A stretch of DNA of 64,000 nt from Olivibacter sp. XZL3 (GTDB lineage: Bacteria; Bacteroidota; Bacteroidia; Sphingobacteriales; Sphingobacteriaceae), in assembly GCF_004368405.1 (NCBI RefSeq), contig NZ_SBJH01000026.1, positions 82,175 to 146,174 of the forward strand. The letters are read 5' to 3'. Each line of letters begins with the position of its first letter. Position 1 is the stretch's first letter. A program made the position numbers and the translations under genes. Positions 55,154 through 63,437 of the stretch are shown in pieces. The notes under the pieces were generated by a model. It had not been told where the DNA came from. It ran no database searches and saw only the letters and a list, made by a program, of their open reading frames with translations.

Positions 55154-55646
55154 CATATAAGACGTAATTGTGCGGTAATTTATCTAATAAAGACCGCTGC
55201 TCCGTTGTTAAGGGCTTTATCTTCTTTGCAGGAACACCGGCGTACAAGAAACCGCTTTCACATACGGTATTCTCCAAAACCACAGCGCCAGCTGCAATAA
55301 TCACATATTCCTCTACAACCGCTCGGTCCATCACTATTGCGCCCATCCCAACGAGTGAATGATCTTTCAGCGTACAGCCATGCACCAAAGCATTATGACC
55401 AATATTCACAAAATTACCTATATCCGTTCCGTTTTTAAGATAGGTACCGTGTATAACCACCCCATCCTGTATATTCGTATAATCGCCTATCTTGATGTAA
55501 TTAACATCGCCACGGACCACGGCATTAAACCAAACAGAACAATACCTACCAATCGATACGTCACCTACAATGGTCGCATTTTCAGCGATAAACGTTTCTT
55601 CACCTATAAACGGCTTCTTATTCAAAACAGCTTTTATTAAGGCCAT
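55131..55646 (-). CDS. Gamma carbonic anhydrase family protein (left-handed beta-helix)
   Basis: 171 residues built of hexapeptide repeats (for example VGDVSIGRYCSVWFNAVVRGDVNYIKIG). The three zinc-binding histidines of gamma carbonic anhydrases are visible at H66, H84 and H89 (VVIHGTY, NIGHNALVHGC). The protein is a cytosolic trimer. Many family members lack measurable carbonic anhydrase activity, so the reaction is uncertain; YrdA-type relatives are the alternative. It is 12 bases downstream of nadB on the same strand. Confidence 0.9.
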   Translation of the reverse strand: MALIKAVLNKKPFIGEETFIAENATIVGDVSIGRYCSVWFNAVVRGDVNYIKIGDYTNIQDGVVIHGTYLKNGTDIGNFVNIGHNALVHGCTLKDHSLVGMGAIVMDRAVVEEYVIIAAGAVVLENTVCESGFLYAGVPAKKIKPLTTEQRSLLDKLPHNYVLYASWFGVD

Positions 55647-55658
55647 AACTTCCCTTTT

Positions 55659-57245
55659 TTAAAAAATAGTATCAACAAGTTCCTTCGCATGATGTGGATA
55701 GTCGGTTGTAAAATGCAATCCTCTGCTTTCCTTCCTGGCCATAGCAGATTTAATCACTATATAAGAAACCTGAATCACGTTTCTTAATTCACATAGTTTG
55801 ACCGATAACTTGGTATTTTTGTAAAAATCCTCCGTCTCTTCGTAAAGCAACTTCAATCGACGCATAGCACGCTCTAACCGGAAATCCGAACGTACTATCC
55901 CCACATAATCGCTCATCACCTTCTGGGTTTCGCGCAAATTATGAGTCACCAAAATATCCTCATTCGATAAATGGGTATCCGTATCATCCCAGTCCGGTAT
56001 CCCCTCCGGTATTTTTATGTCCTTATAAACACCAACAGCATGTTCAAATATCCGATGTGCATAAATCAATGCCTCTAATAAAGAATTGGATGCCAATCGA
56101 TTAGCACCATGCAAACCGGTAGATGCACATTCGCCGCAAGCATAGAGATTCTTAATAGACGATAAACCGTCGGTATTTACCATAATACCTCCGCATAAAT
56201 AATGAGCCGCAGGTGTCACCGGGATATAGTCTCGAGTTAAATCAATACCAATACTCAAGCATTTCGCATAGATATTAGGAAAATGTTTAAGCAATTCCCC
56301 TTTATCGCGATGGGTTATATCCAAATAAACAAAATCATCACCAGACCGCTTCATTTCATTATCAATTGCACGCGCAACAATATCACGAGGCGCTAAAGAA
56401 CCTCGTTCATCATATTCGTACATAAACTCCTCACCATTCCGTCTCCGCAGCACCCCACCGAAACCCCGTAATGCTTCCGAAATTAAAAAAGACGGGTATT
56501 CACCTGGATTATACAACGACGTAGGATGGAACTGAATAAACTCCATATTGCGCACCTTTCCCTTCGCCCGGTATACCATCGCTATTCCGTCGCCCGTAGC
56601 TATTACCGGATTGGTAGTAGAAGAATAAATATGACCGGCTCCTCCGGATGCCATCACCGTTATTTTACTCAGAATCTTCTCCACGACGTTAGTGAGCGTA
56701 TTCAAGGCGTAAATGCCGTAACAAGTGATATCATCGCTCGTCTTGTTAACAAACAAACCCAAATGGTGTTGTGTAATCAGGTCAACCGCAAAATAATGAG
56801 TCAATATCGTGATGTTCTCCGATTGATGGACCTGCTCCAACAGCGCCCGTTCGATCTCGAATCCGGTAACATCCTTATAATGTAAAATGCGGTGTTCCGA
56901 GTGTCCTCCTTCACGTGCCAAGTCGTAATTGCCTTTAGTCACCTCGTCAAAATGGGTTCCATACTGAATAATCTCCTTGATCCTATCCGGCCCCTCTTTC
57001 ACCACGTTTTCCACAACCGTTCGATCACATAGACCATCACCAGCAACCAGAGTATCAGCGATATGCTTCTCAAAGCTATCAGACTTATCCACAACCACCG
57101 CTACACCGCCCTGCGCATACTTCGTATTCGACTCGTCCTCATTCGATTTTGTAACTATCAGAACCTTACCATACTTAGCAGCTTTTAAAGCGAAACTTAA
57201 ACCGGCAATACCTGAACCTACAACCAAGAAATCAACATTTACCAT
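55659..57245 (-). CDS. nadB: L-aspartate oxidase
   Basis: 528 residues, a succinate-dehydrogenase-like flavoprotein: DFLVVGSGIAGLSFALKAA (FAD binding), KYAQGGVAVV, REGGHSEHRILHYKDVTG, IQFHPTSLYNPGEYPSFLISEALRGFGGVL, RDIVARAIDNEMKRSG, AAHYLCGGIMVNTDG and GLHGANRLASNSLLEALIYAHR. It makes iminoaspartate for NAD synthesis. It is divergent from nadA, which takes the next step, across a 477-base region that also carries DnaA-box-like sequences. Confidence 0.96.
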   Translation of the reverse strand: MVNVDFLVVGSGIAGLSFALKAAKYGKVLIVTKSNEDESNTKYAQGGVAVVVDKSDSFEKHIADTLVAGDGLCDRTVVENVVKEGPDRIKEIIQYGTHFDEVTKGNYDLAREGGHSEHRILHYKDVTGFEIERALLEQVHQSENITILTHYFAVDLITQHHLGLFVNKTSDDITCYGIYALNTLTNVVEKILSKITVMASGGAGHIYSSTTNPVIATGDGIAMVYRAKGKVRNMEFIQFHPTSLYNPGEYPSFLISEALRGFGGVLRRRNGEEFMYEYDERGSLAPRDIVARAIDNEMKRSGDDFVYLDITHRDKGELLKHFPNIYAKCLSIGIDLTRDYIPVTPAAHYLCGGIMVNTDGLSSIKNLYACGECASTGLHGANRLASNSLLEALIYAHRIFEHAVGVYKDIKIPEGIPDWDDTDTHLSNEDILVTHNLRETQKVMSDYVGIVRSDFRLERAMRRLKLLYEETEDFYKNTKLSVKLCELRNVIQVSYIVIKSAMARKESRGLHFTTDYPHHAKELVDTIF

Positions 57246-57720
57246 CTTGAAAAATTAATCTATTGAAATCTGCCGCACAAACGGTGGAAAAACATGTTAA
57301 ATATGTGGATTTTTTTGTAAAAAGTAAGTGGAATAAAAAGAATAACTCGTTAATATCTCCTTATCCACAACATTCGATAAACTTTTCAAAGAATTCTCCC
57401 GCTCCGACCGCCGACTTCTTAACTCATTTCCTCCCTAAAAAGAACCCACAAAAAAATATGGAAAGAAAAAGCCCGATAAAAAGTTGGCTTTGTAAATCAA
57501 AGCTTTACCTTCTCAATCATGTTGAAAAGCTGTGGATAAAAACAGAGATTCAAATAAAACAAGAAAAATAAGTACCGATTTCTTCACAATACTAACACAC
57601 TAATAAACGATAAGAAGATTTTATATAAAAAGAATTATTGTTTTTATTGAAAAGTGGAAAAGCGGTGAAAATTCAATTTCATTTTCTTTGCGTACATTTG
57701 TGTAGTGAAATAGGCTCAGA
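57080..57720. other. Candidate chromosomal replication origin (oriC) between nadB and nadA
   Basis: Three perfect TTATCCACA DnaA boxes lie at 57085-57093 (plus, inside the nadB 5' end), 57361-57369 (plus) and 57531-57539 (minus, as TGTGGATAA), with a weaker TGTGGATTT at 57304-57312. The 477-base gap is AT-rich, with a long A/T stretch at 57600-57660 that could unwind. It holds no convincing gene: a 102-codon frame at 57263-57571 has no start signal and biased low-complexity content. parS-like sites lie 6 kb to the left and 2 kb to the right. Confidence 0.55.
57693..57700 (+). promoter_or_regulatory. Promoter -7 box TACATTTG for nadA
   Basis: Exact TAnnTTTG match, 22 bases before the nadA ATG. 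Confidence 0.6.
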
Positions 57721-57722
57721 AA

Positions 57723-58718
57723 ATGGAAAACTATACGGAACAACTAGCAGCTAAAGGCTATATAGAGGAAACGATAGATCCTCGGTTGGACTTGGTACAA
57801 GAGATTAATCGACTTAAAAAAGAAAAGAACGCGGTAATCTTGGCTCATTATTATCAAGATCCCGAAATTCAGGACATAGCTGATTATATCGGAGATAGTT
57901 TGGGCCTTTCACAGGAAGCTGCAAAAACGGATGCATCGATTATCGTTTTTGCCGGTGTTCACTTTATGGCGGAAACAGCGAAAATTCTATCGCCCACAAA
58001 AAAGGTATTGTTGCCCGATTTGAAAGCCGGCTGCAGCTTATCCGACAGTTGTCCACCCCATTTGTTTGCGAAGTTCAAGGAACAGTATCCTGACCATCTC
58101 GTTATCACTTATGTAAACTGCACGGCCGAACTAAAGGCATTAAGCGACATAGTTTGTACCTCCTCGAACGCGGTTCAAATTGTGGATAGCTTGCCAAGAG
58201 ATCAGAAAATTATTTTCGGACCCGACAAAAATTTGGGCGACTATGTAAAACGTAAAACCGGACGCGATTTAGTGCTTTGGAATGGGGCCTGCATGGTACA
58301 TGAGATATTCTCTCAAGAGAAGATCGATCGTTTAAGGGCGCAATATCCAGGTGCCAAATTCATTGCCCACCCGGAATGTGAAGAACATATTTTGAGGCAG
58401 GCTGATTATATTGGATCCACAACAGGGTTGTTGAAATATACGATCCAAAACGACGCTGATACCTATATTGTGGCAACGGAGTCGGGTATTATCCACCAAA
58501 TGCAAAAGGCTAATCCGGAAAAAACGTTTATACCGGCTCCGCCAAACAACGCTTGTGCCTGCAATGATTGTCCACATATGAAGTTGAATACCTTGGAAAA
58601 ACTCTATAATGCCATCAAGTTCGAGCTTCCGGAAATCGATCTTCCTATGGATGTCATTAACAGAGCCCGTAGACCAATAGAACGTATGCTTGAAATATCA
58701 GCACAATTCGGACTTTAG
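57723..58718 (+). CDS. nadA: Quinolinate synthase
   Basis: 331 residues. It condenses iminoaspartate with dihydroxyacetone phosphate to quinolinate using a [4Fe-4S] cluster. Seen: [53 protein letters not shown] (C104, C110), [39 protein letters not shown] and the C-terminal cysteine group [18 protein letters not shown]. The cluster ligands should be one cysteine from each of the three regions. It is followed by thiL 31 bases later. Confidence 0.97.
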   Translation: MENYTEQLAAKGYIEETIDPRLDLVQEINRLKKEKNAVILAHYYQDPEIQDIADYIGDSLGLSQEAAKTDASIIVFAGVHFMAETAKILSPTKKVLLPDLKAGCSLSDSCPPHLFAKFKEQYPDHLVITYVNCTAELKALSDIVCTSSNAVQIVDSLPRDQKIIFGPDKNLGDYVKRKTGRDLVLWNGACMVHEIFSQEKIDRLRAQYPGAKFIAHPECEEHILRQADYIGSTTGLLKYTIQNDADTYIVATESGIIHQMQKANPEKTFIPAPPNNACACNDCPHMKLNTLEKLYNAIKFELPEIDLPMDVINRARRPIERMLEISAQFGL

Positions 58719-58749
58719 CATAAAGACTTATTAACATTAGTGATTATAC

Positions 58750-59787
58750 ATGTTTGATAATAAAGAGAATACCGGTTTAGAAAAGTTGGGTGAATTCGGG
58801 CTGATTGATTTAATCAGTAAATCAATTGAGCTTAAGGAGGCGTCCACGATTAAGGGAATAGGGGATGACGCGGCTGTTATCCAGCATGAAGGAAAACAGA
58901 CGCTTATATCGACCGATTTGTTGCTGGAAGGTGTACATTTCGATTTGCGGTATGTACCACTTAAACACTTGGGTTACAAAGCTGTGCAGGTAAATTTAAG
59001 TGATATTTACGCGATGAACGGTATCGCCTCACAGATCACGTTTTCTATAGGTTTGTCGAGCAAGTTTCCGCTTGAAGCTGTTGAAGAGCTCTATGCAGGT
59101 GCTATTTTGGCCTGTAAAAAGTATGATGTAGATCTGATAGGAGGAGATACTTCTTCTTCTAAACAGGGACTGGTTATAAGCGTTACCAGTATAGGTTATG
59201 CAGATCCCGTTAGCGTTACATACAGAAACGGGGCAGGAGAAGGCGATTTAATATGTGTTTCCGGCGACCTCGGTGGCGCTTATGTAGGTTTGCAGCTATT
59301 GGAAAGAGAGAAGCAGATATTTTTGGAAAACCCGAACATCCAGCCGGATTTAGAAGGAAAGGATTATATTGTGGAAAGACAGTTGAAACCCGAAGCAAGG
59401 CGCGATGTTGTTCAGTTACTAAAAGATCTTCAGATAAAACCTACGTCGATGATTGATGTTTCTGACGGACTGGCGTCGGAAATCTTACACATTTGTCGGC
59501 AGTCTTCAAAAGGCTGTAGGTTGTATGAAGAAAAAATTCCGATCGACCAGATGACTTATGATACGGCCCGTGAGTTCGGACTTGATCCGACTGTTTGTGC
59601 CCTCAGTGGCGGAGAAGATTATGAGCTGCTATTTACGATTAAACAGGCCGACTACGAGAAAATTAAGGGCGATTTAGATATTAGTGTCATAGGCCATATC
59701 ATGGAGGAGTCCGCAGGATGTAACTTGGTGTCAAAAAGTGGCAATTTGCATCCCATCACGGCCCAAGGGTGGAATGCATTTAATTAA
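58750..59787 (+). CDS. thiL: Thiamine-phosphate kinase
   Basis: 345 residues of the PurM/ThiL fold: GEFGLIDLISKSIE, IKGIGDDAAVIQHEG, LISTDLLLEGVHFDLRYVPLKHLGYKAVQVNLSDIYAMNG, DLIGGDTSSSKQGLVISVTSIGYAD, ISVSGDLGGAY-like VSGDLGGAYVGLQLL, MIDVSDGLASEILHICRQS and ALSGGEDYELLFT. It converts thiamine phosphate to thiamine diphosphate. It is probably in an operon with nadA. A TAA and a 36-base palindrome follow. Confidence 0.96.
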   Translation: MFDNKENTGLEKLGEFGLIDLISKSIELKEASTIKGIGDDAAVIQHEGKQTLISTDLLLEGVHFDLRYVPLKHLGYKAVQVNLSDIYAMNGIASQITFSIGLSSKFPLEAVEELYAGAILACKKYDVDLIGGDTSSSKQGLVISVTSIGYADPVSVTYRNGAGEGDLICVSGDLGGAYVGLQLLEREKQIFLENPNIQPDLEGKDYIVERQLKPEARRDVVQLLKDLQIKPTSMIDVSDGLASEILHICRQSSKGCRLYEEKIPIDQMTYDTAREFGLDPTVCALSGGEDYELLFTIKQADYEKIKGDLDISVIGHIMEESAGCNLVSKSGNLHPITAQGWNAFN

Positions 59788-59829
59788 TAGTTTTTTTAGT
59801 TGATCCCCTTTTTAATAGAGATGATAATG

Positions 59830-59865
59830 AAGACTAATCGGTTTCACGTGAAACTGATTAGTCTT
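59830..59865. promoter_or_regulatory. 36-base palindrome centred on a parS core
   Basis: AAGACTAATC and GATTAGTCTT arms flank GTTTCACGTGAAAC (59841-59854), the exact parS core, with a single g/t pair on either side of it. The rmuC stop codon (59858-59860) and its last codons lie in the right arm. No T-tract follows on either strand, so it is not a normal terminator. Together with the mnmG sites it suggests ParB binding over this domain. Confidence 0.65.
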
Positions 59866-61198
59866 CAATGAGTTTCTCTTCATCAAACAAGGTGATATCA
59901 ATCTGTTTGCTCGCTTTCGCGCCCAATCTTTTTAATTTCTCAACCTTAGAGATTACGCTGCCCTTTCCAGTTTCGAGCTTCTTTCTCGCGTCTTCATGCG
60001 TTCTGGCCAGTATGGTGATTTGTTTATCTATTTTGTCCATGTCCTCTGTAAAGCCGACGAATTTATCGTATAACGCCCCGGCTTCCCTCGCTATCTCTAA
60101 TACATTGCGTGTTTGGCGCTCTTGCTTCCAGATACTCGCGATGGTTCGAAGGGTTGCCAATAGGGTGGAAGGGCTTACGATCACGACGCGTTTGTCCCAA
60201 GCATCACTAAACAATTCACTATCTATCGTAATCGACATACTGAAAGCAGATTCTATAGGCATGAACAGTAAGACGAAATCAGGAGAATTGATTTTATATA
60301 GATCTTGGTAGTTTTTCCGGGAAAGTTCAGTCACATGGTTTTTTATCGAATTAATATGCTGTTTGGCAAACACTTCTCTCTCCTCATCAATATCCGCATT
60401 TACCCATCGCTCATAAGCGATCAACGATACCTTTGCATCGATTACTAAATGCTTTTCATCCGGTAGATCAATGATAACATCGGGCTGCATTCGTTTGCCA
60501 TCCGCTGTATGAAAGCTAGCCTGCAAGCGGTACTCATTGCCTTTAACCAATCCTGATCGTTCAAGTACGCGTTCCAGTACCACTTCACCCCAATTACCCT
60601 GCTTTTTTTGATCGCCCTTGAGTGCGCGGGTTAAATTAATCGCTTCATCTTTAATAAGCTGGCTTTGTTCCATCAGCTGCATCACAACACCCTTCAGTGA
60701 ATTTCGCTCTGCAGCTTCGTGGCTATAAGTCTTTTCAACTTTCTCTTCAAAGCTTTTGATATTTTGTTTCAACGGATCCAAAAGCTGATTGATGGTTTTA
60801 TGGTTAGTTTCTGTAAACTTTAGCGTTTTTTCCTCCAGTATTTTATTGGCGATCAATTCAAACTCTTTATTAAACTGCCCTTTTATTGTAGCGATCTCTA
60901 ATTTTTGCTCATTCAGCTTTTCCTGTTGCGATTCGAAATAAGCATTTAAGCTTTCGATAGTGCGCTCAGCAGCGGCGGCCTTTTCACGTTCCGTTTTAAC
61001 TTCGTTCAATAGACGTTCGTTTTCCAGTCGATAACTCGCTGCCTGTTGTTCGGCCTTTGCAATCTTAATGAGAAGCTCATCACGCTCTTTCTGAGCGTCG
61101 GTGGATCCATCGACACTTGGTTGATTGGTACGTTGTGTGAGTTTGTACAGAAAGAAAAGCAGCACTATTAATAAAACGACTATTAACAAATTTTCCAT
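59858..61198 (-). CDS. rmuC: DNA recombination protein RmuC
   Basis: 446 residues from the ATG at 61198. An N-terminal membrane helix (LLIVVLLIVLLFFLY) is followed by a long coiled coil (about residues 35-140) and the conserved RmuC domain: KKQGNWGEVVLERVLERSGLVKGNEY, RMQPDVIIDLPDEKHLVIDAKVSLIAYERWVNA, SPDFVLLFMPIESAF and VVIVSPSTLLATLRTIASIWKQERQ. RmuC limits DNA inversions at short inverted repeats; the catalytic core looks PD-(D/E)xK-like. The TTG at 61216 is rejected because it lies in the promoter box. Confidence 0.93.
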   Translation of the reverse strand: MENLLIVVLLIVLLFFLYKLTQRTNQPSVDGSTDAQKERDELLIKIAKAEQQAASYRLENERLLNEVKTEREKAAAAERTIESLNAYFESQQEKLNEQKLEIATIKGQFNKEFELIANKILEEKTLKFTETNHKTINQLLDPLKQNIKSFEEKVEKTYSHEAAERNSLKGVVMQLMEQSQLIKDEAINLTRALKGDQKKQGNWGEVVLERVLERSGLVKGNEYRLQASFHTADGKRMQPDVIIDLPDEKHLVIDAKVSLIAYERWVNADIDEEREVFAKQHINSIKNHVTELSRKNYQDLYKINSPDFVLLFMPIESAFSMSITIDSELFSDAWDKRVVIVSPSTLLATLRTIASIWKQERQTRNVLEIAREAGALYDKFVGFTEDMDKIDKQITILARTHEDARKKLETGKGSVISKVEKLKRLGAKASKQIDITLFDEEKLIED

Positions 61199-61213
61199 AT
61201 TGGTTGTTTTGCA

Positions 61214-61221
61214 CAAAGGTA
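61214..61221 (-). promoter_or_regulatory. Promoter -7 box TACCTTTG for rmuC
   Basis: Exact TAnnTTTG match on the minus strand, 15 bases before the ATG at 61198. Confidence 0.6.
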
Positions 61222-61460
61222 GACAGAAAAATTGATTCGGCTATAAGGCAGGTCCTATTTGATAAAGTCGCTATTTGGTCGGATAAATTGTCAGTACCAT
61301 TCAGTATAAGGTTGATATATTGGCAGATAGTGTCAGTTGTTTTAATTTGACTCTAATTTTTGTGTAGTAATTTTACCAGAAAATACCTATATTAGTTAGA
61401 AAACCAAAATCGAGAAATATCGGTATACGGTTTGATGTAAATCAGTAAATAGTAAAAGAA

Positions 61461-62153
61461 ATGGCAGGAGAATATTTGTTATTAATTGGTATTGCAGTTA
61501 TAAGTTTTATTGTTCAGTGGCGCTTCAAGAGCAAGTTTAAGGAACATTCCGAAACGCCATTAAGCAGCGGTATGTCTGGCAGAGACATAGCTGAGAAAAT
61601 GTTGCACGACAATAACATTTATGACGTGAAGGTCGTTTCTGTAGAGGGTAGATTAACAGACCACTACAATCCGGCAGACAAGACGGTGAACCTAAGTCCG
61701 GAGGTATACAGTGGACGAAGCGTTGCCTCGGCGGCCGTGGCAGCGCATGAGTGTGGCCACGCGGTACAGCACGCCAAAGCATATTCTTGGCTACAATTCC
61801 GATCGGCTATGGTGCCCGTGGTTAATGTAGCTTCTACATTGACTTCCTGGACGTTGATGATCGGTGTCATGTTGGCGATCTTTTCGGGTAACATTGTTGT
61901 GCTCGCTGTAGGGGTTGCAGCATTGGCCTTGGTTACGCTGTTCAGCTTTGTCACTTTACCGGTTGAATTCGACGCCTCTAACAGGGCATTAGCTTGGTTA
62001 GAAGCAAATAAAGGTATTATGGCGAGCAGGCAAGAGCATGATGGCGCGAAAAATGCCTTATGGTGGGCAGCAATGACGTATGTGGTAGCCGCTTTATCAT
62101 CGTTGGCAACCTTGGTATATTATGCCAGTATTTTGTTAAGATCCAGAGACTAA
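61461..62153 (+). CDS. Neutral zinc metallopeptidase (YugP / Zn_peptidase_2 family)
   Basis: 230 residues. The zinc motif H96-E-C-G-H100 (AAHECGHAVQHAKAY) follows a signature block (SGRSVASAAV). One N-terminal helix (about 4-20) and further helices near 115-165 and 205-225 place it in the inner membrane. Family proteins are conserved across bacteria but the substrate is unknown. It is monocistronic, ending at a strong terminator. Confidence 0.9.
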   Translation: MAGEYLLLIGIAVISFIVQWRFKSKFKEHSETPLSSGMSGRDIAEKMLHDNNIYDVKVVSVEGRLTDHYNPADKTVNLSPEVYSGRSVASAAVAAHECGHAVQHAKAYSWLQFRSAMVPVVNVASTLTSWTLMIGVMLAIFSGNIVVLAVGVAALALVTLFSFVTLPVEFDASNRALAWLEANKGIMASRQEHDGAKNALWWAAMTYVVAALSSLATLVYYASILLRSRD

Positions 62154-62175
62154 AAAAGGGACATAGACTAGCAAG

Positions 62176-62205
62176 AGGGATCTATTTAGATCCCTTTTCT
62201 TTTTT
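62176..62205 (+). terminator. Terminator of the zinc peptidase gene
   Basis: AGGGATCTA/TAGATCCCT (9 bp, 62176-62184 with 62187-62195), then TTTCTTTTTT. The T-tract abuts the stop of the convergent ybeY gene. Confidence 0.85.
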
Positions 62206-62638
62206 ATACAAAGGCTCTTTTAGATAGGTATTCATTCTCTTTTTCTGTCATCAACTTTTTGTCATCAGCTTTTTTATCGAGATAACCACATAGGTGTAAA
62301 ACCCCATGGATAATAACGCGGTGTAGTTCATCGATTTCCGGGACAGCAAATTTATGTGCATTTTCTTTAGTCCTTTCTACACTGATAAAAATATCACCTG
62401 CAATCCATTCATCGTCCTCGCTATTGTCAAATGTAATGATATCGGTGTAGGTATCATGGTCTAAATACTCCACATTAATTTTGTGCAGGTATTCGTCAGA
62501 ACAGAAAATAAAGCTTATTTCACCCAGCTTAAAGCCTTCCCCAGTAATAGTATCTTTTATCCACTGCTTTATCGCTAGCTTGTTTTTTAGCGTGTATTGT
62601 GTGTCCTCGGTAAAGAAATTTATTTTAGAAGCGGGCAT
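62204..62638 (-). CDS. ybeY: rRNA maturation RNase YbeY
   Basis: 144 residues from the ATG at 62638. The signature is IIHGVLHLCGYLDKK with H111 and H115; the third metal-binding histidine of E. coli YbeY is replaced by D121. To my knowledge this substitution is usual in Bacteroidota. ISFIFCSDEYLHKINVEYLDHDTYTDIITF and GDIFISVERTKENA are conserved. It acts in 16S rRNA 3' processing and ribosome quality control. A longer frame to 62770 is rejected because the TACCTTTG promoter box (62653-62660) lies within it. Confidence 0.94.
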   Translation of the reverse strand: MPASKINFFTEDTQYTLKNKLAIKQWIKDTITGEGFKLGEISFIFCSDEYLHKINVEYLDHDTYTDIITFDNSEDDEWIAGDIFISVERTKENAHKFAVPEIDELHRVIIHGVLHLCGYLDKKADDKKLMTEKENEYLSKRAFV

Positions 62639-62652
62639 ATCTGTTTTTATTA

Positions 62653-62660
62653 CAAAGGTA
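62653..62660 (-). promoter_or_regulatory. Promoter -7 box TACCTTTG for ybeY
   Basis: Exact TAnnTTTG match on the minus strand, 14 bases before the ATG at 62638. Confidence 0.6.
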
Positions 62661-62823
62661 CAATCTTTGGCATGTAAAAAACGGAGGATCATTGAGATAA
62701 TCGCTGATTTAAGAGAAGGAGCTTTCTGTATAATGCCCTGTAACACTATTATGTCTAAAACATATAACAAATACTGATAAAACTAATAATGAACTTATAC
62801 AAATCATAGAGTTGAACGTAATT

Positions 62824-62900
62824 TATCCGTAAATATACCGTAAATTCATCGTATATTTTACGACAAATTTACGGTCATTTTACGGCACATTTACGGTAAA
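62824..62900. repeat. 11-bp phased repeat array in two opposed arms
   Basis: Seven consecutive 11-base units. The first three are TATCCGTAAAT, ATACCGTAAAT and TCATCGTATAT (62824-62856). The last four are TTTACGACAAA, TTTACGGTCAT, TTTACGGCACA and TTTACGGTAAA (62857-62900). CGT recurs at 62828, 62839 and 62850, and ACG at 62860, 62871, 62882 and 62893, exactly every 11 bases. The arms are inverted copies of CCGTAAAT, so the region is also a large imperfect dyad. It lies between ybeY and tRNA-Pro. Confidence 0.8.
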
Positions 62901-63064
62901 TCTTGGGATGTATCTATATTTTAATTAACTTCTTTATCTTTTTTATGGGTGTTTCATAGGGAGAATGGGGTAACTTTAGGTTAGCAGTGGTAACTTAATT
63001 GAAAGCTATTCAATGAAGTGAATAGTTATTTGCTCAAATACGAAAGGTGGAAAGGCTATAAAAA

Positions 63065-63095
63065 TTGCGATTTCGGTATTTTTTATATAAGTTTG
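63065..63095 (+). promoter_or_regulatory. Promoter of tRNA-Pro
   Basis: TTG at 63065-63067, a 20-base spacer, then TAAGTTTG at 63088-63095, 14 bases before the mature tRNA 5' end. It matches the Bacteroidota consensus well. Confidence 0.65.
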
Positions 63096-63109
63096 TCATC
63101 CAAAAAATT

Positions 63110-63183
63110 CGGGATGTAGCGTAGCCCGGTATCGCGCCAGCATGGGGTGCTGGAGGTCGTCGGTTCAAATCCGGCCATCCCGA
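63110..63183 (+). tRNA. tRNA-Pro, anticodon GGG
   Basis: A 74-base cloverleaf: acceptor arm CGGGATG/CATCCCG, anticodon stem CCAGC/GCTGG around the loop ATGGGGT (anticodon GGG at 63144-63146), and a T arm with GGTTCAAAT. The discriminator base is A, and no CCA is encoded. It reads CCC and CCU codons. A promoter and a terminator flank it. DNA beyond the terminator may be an integrated element. Confidence 0.95.
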
Positions 63184-63191
63184 CTTTTAAT

Positions 63192-63229
63192 AAAATAACC
63201 TGCTGATTTTCAGTAGGTTATTTTGTTTT
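63192..63229 (+). terminator. Terminator of tRNA-Pro
   Basis: AAAATAACCTGCTGA pairs with TCAGTAGGTTATTTT (15 bp with one G-U; 63192-63206 with 63210-63224), followed by GTTTT. Confidence 0.88.
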
Positions 63230-63437
63230 CCGGACAATATGCGGACAGAAATACGTGGACTTTATATTTATGATAAGTTGTATAAAGATAGCATATTCTT
63301 TCTACGCAGGGAAGTGGGACTTTCTTTCAGAACATATTAGCTACTTTTAAACTGAATATTTTTAAGAGAAAAGCCACATTTTTTGGTTTATATAATGATG
63401 TTAAAATACTGTCCACTAAAATAAACTATATTTGCAG
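63230..63437. other. Noncoding junction after tRNA-Pro
   Basis: It starts with CCGGACAATATGCGGACAG, a direct CGGACA repeat 11 bases apart, immediately after the tRNA terminator. The rest is AT-rich with no ORF. An exact TATATTTG box on the plus strand (63427-63434) points into the antisense of the next gene. It may be the edge of a tRNA-integrated element, but no integrase is in view. Confidence 0.4.

Noticed and set aside
57263..57571. 102-codon frame on the plus strand in the nadB-nadA gap
   Set aside because: Low-complexity Lys/Asn-rich product, no promoter or family, and it overlaps the DnaA boxes; better explained as AT-rich origin sequence.
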